DNA of 64,000 nucleotides from Calliopum simillimum (Eukaryota; Arthropoda; Insecta; Diptera; Lauxaniidae): contig OX638368.1 in assembly GCA_951812925.1 (NCBI GenBank), positions 116,583,309 to 116,647,308 of the forward strand. The letters are read 5' to 3'. Every line of letters begins with the position of its first letter. Position 1 is the first letter of the stretch. Below the pieces are notes generated by a model, which saw only the letters and a list, made by a program, of their open reading frames with translations, made no database searches and had not been told where the DNA came from. Shown piece after piece: positions 33,366 to 46,100 of the stretch. Both the position numbers and the translations under genes were made by a program.

Positions 33366-35690
33366 TCCTTTTAAAACGACTAAGAACTCTTTTCATCAAT
33401 TAAAAAAAATATATATTATCCAACTGTTTTTTATGCAAAAATATTTATCACTTATCCGAGAACAAGTATTTCAAATTCTAAAGTCAAAGATGTAATTATC
33501 CATCGCGAGAAGCTTAAAAAATCTTTGAACTTTGTAAGAAACTTTATTTTTCAATATTATGTTACTCATACGACATTTTGGATGTGATTAAATAAGTATT
33601 AATTTTGAACTAATCATATCATTCTAAGGTTTAATATCACTAACCTATCAATTTTAGAATTTTTTACCAAGAGAGTATTACCTTATTACAATATATATAA
33701 TTTTTTCAACTCAGTAAAAAACAAATATAGGAAGATTTTCATACTATGTTTTATACAAAAAATTTAAAAAGGGGAAATTCTCATAAATTAGCTGCTGTTT
33801 TCCATTTTGACTAAAATATCAAAAGGAATAACTTTTCCCAAATAAATGCAAAACAAAAATAAAATCAAAATGAATTGAAATCAGAAAAGAAAAACGAACA
33901 ACTAACAATTTGGATGATTTCCAATAGTTTTTATTTATTCTCATTTGTTATTTGATTTTTCTCATGTTTTTTTCTTCGTTTTTCGTTGGAAAACTTTTCC
34001 TTCTGCAAAAACACAAAACGCAAAAAATTATGTATGCGAAAGTTGATTATTCTGTAAGTATGTGAATTTCAAATGTTGGTTTTTACCCCCATCAGTCGTT
34101 GTTTATTTTGTCCCCAATATACTCACACATAGACAGGCATATTAACATAGCGACTTACACATGCTGACTCTGAATGCGGATGTTTTTTGTGGAAAATTTG
34201 TTTGTGTCTTTCTTTTTTTGATGGAAAAATAAAAATTTGTAGAACAAAATAAATTTAAAGAAAAATCTTTACAACACGAAGAAAAATTGTGGAAATCGTT
34301 AAAACTTTATATAGCCTGTAATTAAAGAGTATTTTTCTATAAACTGGCTGCTTTAGTTAAAATTCTTAAAATTTTTATCCACACCTTAAAGTTCCTTCAA
34401 GCACTTTAAACGATAGCAACGTTAGGCATTTGATTTTTAGAAAAATATGTGTAAATATTATTTTCGGTGTATATCAAAGATGTATGCAGTGGCAACAAAA
34501 TGCGAAATGTAAAAGATAAGTAGTCAAAGTTTTTGGCAATTTTTGTTGTTTGCTTTGTTGAATTTTTATTTTGTAAAAAAGAAAAAAACACCCAACTTTT
34601 TGTTGTATCTCATGACAAATGATGGTAAAAGTTTTTTTTTTTTTTTTCCTTAGCAGCTGAGAGAACTTTTTACTGCGCCATCGATATTTTCCTTTAAGTT
34701 TTTTTCCCTTTTTTTATATTTGCGCTTTTCTATTTGAAATGAATCGAATTCAATTGAAGAAGTTTGATTTTTATTTGGCTTGATTTTCATTTTACACACA
34801 ACAAAAATAAATGGCAACAATGGTGGCAACAACAACAAAAAATAATAACAAATTGTTTATTTATGCAGAATTTTAATGAAGTTGCAAAAAATAATAAAAG
34901 AAACAAAAAATATTTTATTTTTCACAAAATATTTAGAAGGCTTTTAGGCGCACTATAAATAAAAATGTTACATGAAGATGGCATTTTTTCCCAGCTTTGT
35001 ACATTTTTTGGAATTTTTGAAAATAAATTAACGTATCGAAAATAAATCTCTTAATATGCTGTCTCGCATTGGATTCATGCTCAGCAGAGCTCTCAGCGTC
35101 CTTTTGCATCTTCTCCTCCCATCCATTACATAAAGAAACTGCCTCAAGCAGTGCGACCAGGCACAGCACGGCTCGTTTGAACTCGGTTTTACCTCGATGT
35201 TGTCCCACTCCAAGTTTTTTCAAGCAAAGTTATTCACTGGGGTTCAAATACACAGAAAAAGCTTTTTTCTACATCGGTCAACGAACTAATCAATTTTCAG
35301 GGTTGAATTTCAGTTACCGAATGGTCTTCTCATTGTTGCAGTATCAAAACAAAAAAAAAAAAATGTTTGAAAAAAATTAACTAAGACACCGAGTATGCAG
35401 TTAGTTTCCTGTTTATTTGTAGATTAAAAAATGGTTAGTGGCATCGCTCACTAAAAAACGTAATGGTAATTATATCGGTTCTTAGTCTAAACCCTATGTC
35501 CATACCAAATATCTTAAAAATCTAAGCAGTGGTCTAGCTATGAGAGCGTTTTTTCCATTTTGGGAGTGGCACCGCCCACTTTAAAAAAATATAATATTAT
35601 CCTTACAACCTTTCCAACATAAAAAAATCAACCAAATTAGGGACTGAAAAGATTTCGCTTCTCTATTTATATATAAATTATAACAGAACA
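33366..35690. other. Gene-free AT-rich stretch
   Basis: I see mostly A/T-rich sequence with CAA-type repeats at about 34,800-34,850. The only notable patch is the GC-richer 35,040-35,225, described separately. At 35,560-35,580 'gagtggcaccgcccac' is a word typical of dispersed fly repeats. Confidence 0.5.
34933..35223 (-). CDS. Unassigned open frame in a GC-richer patch
   Basis: The minus-strand frame of 96 codons includes FKRAVLCLVALLEAVSLCNG and continues EEKMQKDAESSAEHESNARQ. The overlapping frame to 35,213 is also open (61 codons), as is the plus strand, so the signal may come from base composition alone. There is no ATG at the start and no clear splice site. I do not recognise it; it could be an exon remnant. 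Confidence 0.15.
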   Translation of the reverse strand: MKKLGVGQHRGKTEFKRAVLCLVALLEAVSLCNGWEEKMQKDAESSAEHESNARQHIKRFIFDTLIYFQKFQKMYKAGKKCHLHVTFLFIVRLKAF

Positions 35691-36017
35691 AGGAAACCCG
35701 TGGCCACAAAACCTGATGATGGGCCTTGGAGCCCCAGTCTTTTACTTCAAAACTCAGTATAACTTATGTCGATATATTTTTTCGAAATCTCCGGAACATT
35801 TTCGCAGTAACTACTAAGTTTTATCTGGACTCATGCTAACGGCTCTTGAAAAACCCCTTTTTTAATGATCTGGGCGAAGTTGCCGATATTGATATTGGCT
35901 CCCTACTCAACTATGTCAATAAAACAAACTCGATATAAATATCCTTTATTGTTTCTTTTAAAAGACAACCAATTCATTCCCTGACAGACTCTCCTTCTAG
36001 CCGGCACAATCGCATAA
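35685..36017. repeat. ~320-bp direct repeat, copy 1
   Basis: This block begins near 'aacagaacaaggaaaccc' and includes 'gagccccagtctttacttt'-like and 'aaacaaactcgatataaata' text. It recurs at 37,073-37,372 in the same orientation at roughly 80% identity. The element at 36,021 begins where this copy stops. I cannot name the family; it is probably a dispersed retroelement piece. Confidence 0.85.
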
Positions 36018-36020
36018 GTA

Positions 36021-37057
36021 GGGGAATAGTGTCGCCTGCGGGCATGGGTCGGATATGGACACCCCTCCGTAACTTTTGACAGAAAACAAATAAGGCTGTT
36101 CTGACAAATGTTAAGCGCGTGTTATGACAGCAGGAAGTTTTTGTGCATATACCGGAGCAATAATAAGTGAAAGTCAACACAAAAGTTTTTTCAATAATTT
36201 TCAAGTGCGATACATCGAAGTGAATCAATCGAAAAGCTCAATACAATCTGTATTTAAGCAGTAAATTTATTATATTTTGTGATTCAAAACCGAATCCAAC
36301 CAAAATGTTCACACAACACAATATGCTTATTGCTTTTCAAAATGGCTGTCAAATTCGAGTATGGGGCCCGAATTGGTTCGGGTGTGGGCACCCCTCTTTT
36401 TTTATTTAAAGCGTGTGTCTTACTGAAATATCGTCGTGGATGCCAACATTACTAATTTAAATGGTGTCCTTATCCCTTTTTACATTTTTTTTAGTGGAAA
36501 GGAAAGAACCAATAGGCCCTTTAAAGATATTGCAGAAAAAAGTGTGGTAGTAATGTGTAAAAAATCTTGATAAAAGAGCAATGTCAAAAAGCGCTAGAAA
36601 TTACGTCACAGCTGGCTTAGTCTACAAAACAATTGATCTGGCGTATACGTCGAAGACGATAGGCACGATGCCATTCGATTCAGACGTTTTCAGTGAGGCT
36701 GATTTTGTTGAAGCCGTTGAGTAGAATTTATTGAATTTGTGTGAGTCAATGTTTCCAAAATAAATTAATTTTGCTTTCTTCTGCAGTTGATTGCATTTAA
36801 CTTCATATTTTTCATTTTTAGCCGATTTTCTAAGGGAGGTACCCACAACCGAATTAAAAATTTTTTTTGTCAAAAATGATCACTTCACTATTTTTTTTTA
36901 TATAATTTTTCCAACTGACAAAATCAATTAACTTTCTTCATCAATAGTAAGCTAAGGTCTCTAGCTCTCCAATGATAATTATATGTCCGCATAATATACA
37001 TTTGGTCGAAAGATATGTGTCGGAAACAAAAATGTGCCCACACCAGACACTATTTCC
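36021..37057. mobile_element. TA-flanked pogo-like element, family C
   Basis: The 1,037-bp element lies between TA at 36019-36020 and TA at 37058-37059. The left end is GGGGAATAGTGTCGCCTGCG and the right end inverted is GGAAATAGTGTCTGGTGTGG. 'tatggacacccctcc', 'gtgtgggcacccctc' and 'gtgcccacacc' repeat the end motif inside. A minus-strand frame (36,622-36,873) shows no domain I know. It is the same design as families A, B and D, with a different motif. Confidence 0.7.
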
Positions 37058-37072
37058 TAGATAAGATAATAT

Positions 37073-37372
37073 ATAACAGAACAAGCAAACCCTTAGCCAC
37101 AAAATCTGATAATTCACCTCAGAGCCCCAGTCCTTTACTTTAAAACTCTGTTTAATTTATATCCCAAGTTCTATCTAGAGTCAGGCCAACTGCTCTAGAA
37201 AAACCCCTTTTTCAATACTCTGAGGTAGTTCGCCCATATCGATATTGGCTCCCCGCTCAACTATCTCAATAGAACAAACTCGATATAAATATCCTTTATA
37301 GTTTCTTTTAAAAGATAACCAATCCGTATTCCCCGACAAACTCTCCTATCAGCCAGCCCGATCACTATTTGG
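37073..37372. repeat. ~320-bp direct repeat, copy 2
   Basis: This is the partner of 35,685-36,017. It runs on slightly past the point where copy 1 is interrupted. Confidence 0.85.
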
Positions 37373-37374
37373 TA

Positions 37375-40200
37375 TTCAAGCAGATGTCCGTCATGATTCC
37401 TCCTTTTTATCTGAAAACTCAGGGGTGCGATTAAAAACTTCAATTTATTGTATTCCCATCATATCAATAACAAGGACTAATATTAATAAAGTCCAACCTC
37501 AGATGATACTAAATGTTTGGAATTTGTTGAGAAGTGTTATATTTTAGTTCTTTATTTTAATAAATTAGTTTTGAACAGCGAAAAAATTACATTTCTCACA
37601 GAAAGCTATTTTCTGAAGCTACTTTGTTTTCCAAAAAAAAAAAAAAAAATAGTTCTATTAAATCCAGTAATGAAAGTCATTTTGCTAAAATGAAACCCCC
37701 AACAAAAAGAGTTTTATTGTATATCCTGAACGTCACGGTTAGTAAATTTTGGTTGGAGTTTAAGTACATATTAATTTATGTTCCAAAGATAACAAAAAAG
37801 TATGGAAATATATAATGCGGTTTTTGTGTCAACCGCCGTTCCTCATGAACAAAAAATTTAGATAAAAAACTATCAACGATTATGATAGAAAAAACAGAAT
37901 ATGAATAAATTATAAGTATGTATTTGTATATTATCAGTAAGTTTGACTATAGTTTCTTATTTGAGCTATTAAGTCAGATTATAATTACTTAATAAAAAAG
38001 TTTGTAGTGAGCTAAAATTTCTCAAGCGAACGACCTCAAAATCAATGGTTTTCACTTTTGACAATTAATGGATTTTTCAGTAGTCGTTATATAGTTGTGA
38101 ACCAATATCGATTACCTCAGAGTGATAAGATAAACTATTGGTGAAACACTCCTTTGTATGAAACTGTAACCATTTCAGGCATTGAATTTGAAAGCATTAC
38201 CCTTTTTAAAATATTGAATAAAGTTCGACAATGGCTTTAAAACTTTTTTAAAATGAAAATACTTAACGGCCTACATATTTTCAAATTGCATTTCCCTTAT
38301 CTTTTTTGTTTCTTTAATTCCACCTCAAACGAAAGTCGCTTTCGACTACTTCGAGCTATACCAAAATTGTTTTGCTTCTTTGTTGACCATTCTTCTCTAT
38401 GTTTCACAAGGCCGAAGTTTATTCACTTTCGATATCGTGTGAGTGTGAAAAAAAAATTCGAAAACATTTCGAAAGTATGGCCGTAGGAAGGCCTTAATCA
38501 GCTTAACTTTTGGTGTGGTTATTTTGCAGGCAGATTATTTGTCTAGGAAGCTTGTACTATCCCAAGCAACACAAACGAATCGTTGGAGTAATTCGACGGC
38601 TACAAAAAAAATGGGATTTAAGAAGTCTTCTAGTATATCATCAGATCAGCTGTTTCTTTTGGTCAGATCTTTTACAAATTTCAAAGCACTATCCGCTAAA
38701 TGTGGCTTTAAAACGAATCCAAGTGATCTTTCATTAACATTTAACTTAAATAACCCTTTTATATGTGGAAAAAGATATTCTGCTTCACTTAAAGCTATTG
38801 AATACATTTAGCTTGAAATTTCAAAAGACGAAAAAACATTTCTTCATTTCAAGAGGATCTCTATTTTTTCATTCTTTTTTGTTTTCTTACGCGCGTACAC
38901 TTAAAATTAATTTAATATCCTTGTATATCCTTGCGCACAAAAGCAAAAAAAAAAAAAAAACAACTAAGCAGTTCTCGCATGTTTATAGCGCATAACGTAA
39001 GCATGGCGTAGAACTCTACACTTCATCATAAAAATGTTTCATTATGTTGAGTTGCTGCTGCTGCTGCATAACGCCATTGTGTGAAATCCACACCTCATCC
39101 ATGGCATGGTCCTTTCGTGCAGCTTTTTCATTCTACGTGTAGAAAGTATTGTGTTCTTCTTTAACTCCTTAACCAACTGCGTGTAGTAATGAAGAACAAA
39201 ATAATAAATGGTTACGAAAGCAACACGAAGTTCATCTTGGCTTGGCAAGGTTTGGTGTGCCGCCACCAACGCCGCTATACACTTCTCCAAAGGCTGTAAA
39301 AATAATTACGCCAGGAAAATCCGATCCTTGCAGGATTAATTAGCGCTCGCATTATGAGACGCACTGGCGACATGCGAATGTATTTTGTAGCTTTAGCTTG
39401 GAGTTTGAGTTAATGATTGTTGCTTGGCAGGAGAACTGTCAAGTATCGATGCTTTGCGTCTGAAAGTAATTCTGAAAACCACGTTAGAAATTCAATATAA
39501 ATAAAATTTAAAAAAATATGTATATAGTTAGATCCTTGAAGCAGACTTTGTTCAGTATTTAAGTACAAAACTTCCCAGCTGAGCTGTCAACATCGTCAAA
39601 GGAATAATTTTGAAAGAAATATCGTTCAGAGAAATATCATTCCCTTCACTTACACTGTGAATGATGATATCATATTCCTACTTTGAAGAACACACTCGAA
39701 ACTATCGTGCCTGGCATAGGAGTGGTGTTGCTCCATGTTTCTAAAGCGGCACGAGTTCATGTGGGCTTTGTTGTTTTGCTTTTGCTGCGCTTCGCATGAG
39801 AACCAAAAAACGTGTGCGTAGATGAAATATAATAATGAAAAGAAAACGGAAAATGGAGAACATTGCTGCTAATTAACAATCTATGTTAAGTTTTCGTTGG
39901 CATATGCATGTGTGTTCGTATATGATTATATGTATTGCTGTATATATACATATGTACGTATGTATTTTCTTATTTGTGTGTTGTGCCAAAAATTGTGCTG
40001 GAATTTGTGGCTGGCTAAAATAAAATCCAAAACAAGAAAGAAAAAAAAAAGGTAAAAATTTTCCTTGTCAAAGAAAATTCATTAATTATATTCTGAAACA
40101 GGAGCGCAGGCACTTAAATATTGCAAGGCCCCTTCGAGCAACTGAAATATATTGAACTAAGATCTATTTTCATAGAAATTTGAGAATCATCTTAGACGAG
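37375..40200. other. Gene-free AT-rich stretch with one possible exon
   Basis: Apart from the candidate exon at 39,042-39,293, I see nothing supported. Frames at 38,253-38,995 are T-rich and overlapping. Confidence 0.5.
39042..39293 (-). CDS. Possible terminal exon of an unknown gene
   Basis: Read on the minus strand, a good acceptor (TAATTATTTTTACAG) is followed by an 84-codon open frame to TAA. It begins PLEKCIAALVAAHQTLPSQD, has more balanced codon use than its surroundings, and ends in a serine run made by a CAG microsatellite. I recognise no domain. No upstream exon was found. It could be a real 3' exon of a host gene or chance. Confidence 0.25.
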   Translation of the reverse strand, partial: PLEKCIAALVAAHQTLPSQDELRVAFVTIYYFVLHYYTQLVKELKKNTILSTRRMKKLHERTMPWMRCGFHTMALCSSSSNST

Positions 40201-40219
40201 AGGTGTGAAAGTGCGAGAG

Positions 40220-42270
40220 AGCGGTCAGAGTTTCATAATTGAAACTGGACCAGGAGCCAAGCGGTACATTATGGGTAGGGGCAACAAACTAAACTTCACT
40301 GCAGGAGTATTTTTACAAAATATATATCATCCCTCAGTTAGATATTGCATCTTGGCCTGTAGAGACGTAAAAATTTCTATTTTACCACACCTTTGCACTG
40401 ATGACCTGGTTGGCGCTGATCATGGCCGATGTAAGCCATTTCTTTTGGCGTCTGCTTACCTTCCACATGGACTCTAGAAGTTGTAGCAGCTTATGACTGG
40501 GCTGTCTCACCTGGATTGGACTTGGTAAAAGCTGCTGATGCCCATTTACAGCACACACAGACATTTATGACCGAGGTAAGTCTCTGTTTGATTTTATAAC
40601 TAATTCTTCACTTTTAATTTGCAATAAAAGAAATGAACCAACTTTTGCAAATCGTGTAAGATCTGAGGTTTTGGATTTGACTTTAATCACAGTATGAGTT
40701 GAAAGTAGATAATTTGCTCGTTTCTGATACTGCTACTTTATCAGATCTTAGATAAATAACTTTTTCTATTTGTCGATTTAAAATCGAAAAAACAAAGTTT
40801 CGAAATCTTTTGAAAGCGAAGTGGTCGAAATTTTTAAAACTTATTTCTTAAGATCTACCACCTCCGATAATGGAGAAGCTGGAAAGTAAAGAACATGTAA
40901 ATAGGGTTGTAAATAATCTCACTTCAAAACTTTGTTCAGCTTTTGAAAAATCTTGTCCTATGCGCAAAACTTCGAAAAATAAGTTGCCACCCTGGTGGAA
41001 TGAAAATGATTAGATCAGTCGTACCACTGCAAGAATGCTACGCGACTTACAGATTACATTTGCGACTCTTTAAAAAAACAGTCAGATGTACGTTTCGCAA
41101 CATCATGGCGTGATCTTTGTAGTTCTATAGAATATGTCAACCAGTCTGACAGACTTAGGAGGATTTTTACTAAAGAATCGTCTCCTTTGGGCAGTTTGAA
41201 ATGTCTGTATGGAACATGAACTGAGTCTCCGAAGGACACACTTAATTTACTTTTAGATACACACTTTCCAAATAATCCTTTACGTTCTCAAAATTTTTTC
41301 TAGTGCCTCACAACATGGAATTGAAATCGAGGATTGGAATCAAGCTTTAGTTATAGAGTCTGACGAAAAAGTTAAACTAACAGTTAGTCCTTTTGCACCT
41401 TATAAATCTCCTTGGCCTGACCTTATCATTCCAGCAATGATTCAGAAAGCCCCTGAACCTCTTCTAAATTGATTGAAGCTTATATATATTTAGGAGTTGA
41501 ATTTTTTTCGGTTTGCTGCCATCGGAATGGAATAAAGTGAGGGTTTCTTTTATTCCGAAAGCCGGGAAATCTAGCCATATAACAAAGGACTTTAGACCCA
41601 TCAGTATATCTTCATTTCTGTTAAAAACTTTTGAGGGATTATTGGATTACCATTTGCGTGAAAAAACAAAATTTTATGGCTTATCCAATGATAAAGTATA
41701 TGAAAGTGAAATCGATAGATACAGCTTTACACGATGACGTAACTGTCATTGAAAAATCTCTCTTTTATAAAGAACTCACTCTTGCTGCTTTTATTGATAT
41801 AGAAGGAGCCTTGAACAATATTTTCCTAGTGCCATTATTACGGCACTCGACCGCATTGGTACGGAAAAATGTGTTCAACTTATTATTAAAAACATGCTCT
41901 TAAACAGGATAATTTCGTCTGAATTAAATGGATTTTCCCTCATCAAAACGTTATCAATGCGTTAACTATGTACAGGGTGATGTTAAATCTCCGCTACTTT
42001 GGGTTCTTGTGGTAGATGATTTGCTGCGAATCATAAATTGATAGGGTGTCAAGGTGGTAGCTTTTGCTGATGATATTCTTTTGCTTGTGTCAGGATGTGA
42101 CTTAAATAATTTAAGTTACATAGTGTCTCAAGCTTTTTAAAAACATTACATTGTGGACCGCAAAGTGTGGATTGATGCTCAAAAACCGGATCTTGTGGTG
42201 TTTACGAATAAACACAAAATACCAAGTTTTCGGCATCCAACTCTTAAATTCGGCAGTGATTGTGTCCGTG
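40220..42270 (+). pseudogene. Non-LTR retrotransposon relic (endonuclease + reverse transcriptase)
   Basis: Fragments in changing plus-strand frames follow the ORF2 order. First comes the endonuclease: ISILPHLCTDDLV and KPFLLASAYLPH (about 40,370-40,475), then RGKSLFDFITNSSLLI and NRVRSEVLDLTLI (about 40,570-40,690). A linker follows at about 40,860-41,010 (NKLPPWWNEND). Then the reverse transcriptase: PSEWNKVRVSFIPKAGKSSH and KDFRPISISSFLLKTFEGLL (about 41,513-41,650), TALHDDVTVIEKSLFYKELT (about 41,720-41,790), the catalytic AFADDILLL (about 42,060-42,090) and PDLVVFTNKHKIPSF (about 42,185-42,230). Stops and frameshifts are frequent, so it is dead. The APE-type endonuclease places it near the jockey/R1/LOA groups, without closer assignment. 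Confidence 0.9.
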
Positions 42271-42274
42271 TGGT

Positions 42275-42440
42275 GTTCGCCGCCATTTTGGATCCGCCAT
42301 TTTGTTCAGAAAAAAGATCGAATTCTAAAACAGCACCCTCCAAAGCAGCCCAGCCACGATTTTATCGTGATATGATCAATTTTTAGGAAAACGGTCCGCT
42401 ATTTTGGATCCGCTATTTTGGATCCGCCATTTTGATTTTC
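42275..42440. repeat. 'ccgccattttggat' short tandem words
   Basis: Four copies of a ~14-bp word (CCGCCATTTTGGAT / CCGCTATTTTGGAT) lie just after the retrotransposon relic, two at 42,281-42,303 and the rest at 42,398-42,436. They may be the 3' tail of the element or a separate small repeat. Confidence 0.65.
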
Positions 42441-42444
42441 AAAA

Positions 42445-44445
42445 AACTGTTCCCAGATTTAAAATCAGCGACCCCTAAAACATAAAAGCTGATATTATTT
42501 CGTATAAAAAATAACCAGGAAAAAGTTATGACTAGCTTGAATAGCATTCTAGAGCACTGTGCGCCTTGTTCCAAACATCAAGCTTTTGAAAGATTGTGAT
42601 CGCGAACTGACAAAATAAGGATACATCAAAAATTATCACTACTTGGTATGTGATTTCGGGTATATCTACAGAGGTCGAAATGGCAAATACTTTTTTTACA
42701 GCCTGGAAATATAATGTCATAGAAAAACATCTGAAATTGAATGACGATTCTTAGGCTCCTTAAGGAACTGTAAAACCGCTACTGTTTCCAATTGCTGCAC
42801 ACAGCACTTATTTACTTATGTATGCTCCTGTTAAAGATATACGGGTATGTTTGTTGAGCACTACTCGTACTTCATCGTATTTGTACAACATGAAATTTGA
42901 AATAATTGCATATGTTTCTGTTTTTGTTTTATTTAGAGATATGGAAACGACGGTAACGACTACGAATACTCAAACCAACTAAAATTCATTCACTTCAATT
43001 CCCTCGAGAATACATCACGGTTGAGCATTTCAATTTGAGAGTACGAGTTGGCAAGGTTATGAGAACCGACCAACAAAACAACGAGAAACCTTGTACCTGT
43101 TCCCGCCACAAAATGTTATGAGTTGGCTTGACGGCTTAAGTTTGGTGGAGCATGGATGGAATGATGTTACAAACAAACATTTGGAAATTAAATTTTCATG
43201 TTCTTGTTGTTGTTTTTGGTTGGCTTTTCTTTTTTTATTCGGTAGTCGGTTTTCTTATGCGATGTTTTATGGAAATTTTTATAATTTACGATGATGTGTT
43301 ATCATCATATTTGCTTTTTTTGGTTGTTACTTGATAAGATAGAGGGAATGAACTTTAAGTATAGAGTTTTTTATGAAATTTCTCATTTCAAAAATTCTCA
43401 CCAAGTGATAAGTTTTATAGTTTTATCTGAAATCATTCATTTCAAAGTATTAGGCAGGATGATTTGGCAAAAAAAAAAACAGGATTTTTTTCTACCATGT
43501 GAGGCTGCGCGGCGCATATTGTTTTATTTTCAAAACAAATGCTCATAAATCATCAAACAGCAACCTTGTTACATCAACAGAGGCGACATGAACTGACAAC
43601 AGGAAAAAAGTGACCTTAAAAAATTAAAAATCTGTAATAAAAATTGCACTCGCGCGGCATGCGTCACGCTGTATGTTTTTGCCATAGTATAACAAGGATG
43701 CTTAGGAAGCGTTATATATAAAAGTCTGCAACGGTAACTAATTTCATACATATGTACATATGTAGTGACAAAGCATAAGCGTGGAAAATTATAAAAATAT
43801 ATCTACATTTTTTTATTTAAATTTTTATTTTTTTCATATTTGCATGCTGCTGTGTCTAATTTATGATTATGCAAAAACGCTGTCACAGGCTGAAAGCAAA
43901 AAGGACATTTTTTTCTTCTAAACAACAGCGTGAGCGCAAAATCAGCAGCAACTTCTAAAAAGAAGAAGTAGAAAATGTTTTCCTGAAATAAAACTGTGCG
44001 ACCGCACACTGCGCTAATTCATAGAACCTACATTCTTACATATATGGCAGGCTTCAATTAGAGCGCGCACTGTGGTCTATGGTGTAAATGTCACAACGCG
44101 GTTTTTTTTTTTTATTGTGAAAGATGTCAATGATTTGAATGGTCGTATATAAAGCAAATAATATCCACCAAGACAGTAGTAAGTTCTGAAATTATTGGGA
44201 AATAATTTAATTGAAATTAATTAGTGGGAAAGAATTATTAAATACACTCAGAACTTTTCAAATTGTTATTATTTAAAGTTAACTCTTTTAGTTTAAAGTG
44301 ATATGAAACCATTAGAATATCACACGCTCTCTTATATGAATTATTTAATGAATATTATGTAATAAGTACATATTTTTAAATTCATTAATTTTTTTTTATT
44401 TTGGAAAATCGAGAAATTTCGATTAAAACGATACAAAAAAGTATA
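42445..44445. other. Gene-free AT-rich stretch
   Basis: I see no supported gene. Frames at 43,091-43,548 are T-rich overlaps. Confidence 0.5.
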
Positions 44446-44449
44446 CAGT

Positions 44450-44640
44450 GTGGTTGCGGTTCGGTAGAACACCGGAAAATGTAAGATTCCTGCAACAATT
44501 CTGAACAACTTTTTCTAGTTCTATTTTTCGAAATTCGCAAAACTATATCTCTGTCGGAAGATCGAGATATAGCTTTATGAAAAACGGTATAAGTTCAGAC
44601 CCCCTTCATAGATTTTAATAATATTGTGTTACCTATATGG
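44450..44640. repeat. Dispersed repeat shared with 395-480 (inverted)
   Basis: 'ggttcggtagaacaccgg', 'aatgtaagatt' and 'tttttcgaaattcgc' match the reverse complement of bases about 395-475. The family is not named. Confidence 0.7.
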
Positions 44641-44763
44641 AAGGTATTTTAATTAGCTACAAAATTGGTGTAAAAAAGTTTTAAATCCGAGTCATGGTTT
44701 TTGCGATATGGCAAATTTTCGAAAATTTTGCACAGTTTTTCTCGATTTTCCAAACATTTTAAA

Positions 44764-44987
44764 CATTTTGTCAAATTCACCTTTGAAGTAGTCACACTGT
44801 TGCGTTTATAGTCGAGTGTGAGCAATTGCGGCAGACATCGGGCAGTTAACTTTTTCGTGCCCAAATGTTCATGCAAAATGAGATGCACCCACTCAATTGA
44901 GATGCCTATAGCCTCAACTATTTCATTTACTTTCATTTTCCAATCGCCTATGGATTTTATCGACGATTTCTGGCCTGACGACTTCAT
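44764..44987 (-). pseudogene. mariner transposase fragment (DNA-binding part)
   Basis: The minus-strand frame reads KMKVNEIVEAIGISIEWVHL, then ILHEHLGTKKLTARCLPQLL and TLDYKRN. This matches the second helix-turn-helix and the 'W.P..LT..QK..R' linker of mariner transposases (here the W is C). About 70 residues survive, and the catalytic domain is missing. The downstream part of the open frame (to 44,649) is not mariner-like. It differs from the copy at 0.7-2.0 kb. Confidence 0.85.
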
Positions 44988-46100
44988 TTGGTCAAACTAA
45001 ATGTTACGCTAGTACAACCCCAACTTAATTCAGTAAACCAATTTTCAACTATTGAAATTGATAGTGTAGAGTCTTTATTTATAAAGCCTTTTTTAAGTTT
45101 CGGTTGGATTTAAAGTTACTGTGCTGGCAGTAGCGTTAATTGGTAGGGCAGGCTGGGGCACAGCCCAAACATTTTTAATTACAATTAATAATGCATATGG
45201 GAATGGGCATATCCAAAAATCTTCCCTTATATGACTCAGGTTTTCAGAAAAAATAATTTTTCATATTCTATAACCAAATGAGGTGGAATATATTCCTAGA
45301 CGTGTAAAATGAAAATTTCTACATGAGGGTCTGTCAGGAGGTCATTTTATAGTACCTGAAAATTTTGGTGAAAATCGAGATTTTCGATAATATATGAGGG
45401 AGCACACATTTTAGAAGTAGATGATATGTTACGCGGCACCTTTCTGAATATTCTCAGAAAATCGTATGTTGCACACGGTGAGGGAAAGGGTTAAAAAGTC
45501 TAAACCGCTCTTTACGGCTTCATAACAGGACTTAAAATTCTGAAACAATTCAAGCGAATTCCTTAATAAAAAATAAATTGAATTTGTTCGTTATTTTTTT
45601 TTAATATAAGCCCCCCCATGTCGAGTAAAAAATTAAAAACGCTGAATTTTCATGTAAAACGATCTTGTGACATCCCTTCATGTCAAAAATTTTTTTTTCA
45701 CTTTTTGGGGATTCAGTTTTACACGTTTTTATTCCATCACATTTGGTTAACGAACATGAAAAAATATTTTTTTCGAAAACTTGGGTCAAATAAGCAAAGA
45801 TTACACAGGCCGACAAAATTCAACATTCAGACCCAGAAACCAAACTATATATTTCCGAAGGTTTTTGATGCGCTGAATTCAAATCTGGCCTCATGCCTAT
45901 GTCAATGCTCCATCAGCTTTGGCTTTCGAGATATCCTAACCTAAAAGTGCAAAAAAACACCGCTTTTGCCAATTTTTGAAATTATGTAGCCTTGCGGATT
46001 TGTATTTCACCAAAATTAAAGGTTGGTTTCTTTAAGTACAAGTCTTTTTCTTTCAAATAGCGTTAAGTTTGCTCAAATATCTTTTTTTTTTCTCTGAGAT

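Noticed and set aside
35685..37372. LTR retrotransposon (direct repeats as LTRs)
   Set aside because: The repeats lack TG...CA ends, there is no primer-binding site or polypurine tract, no gag/pol in between, and the insert has its own TA-flanked ends.
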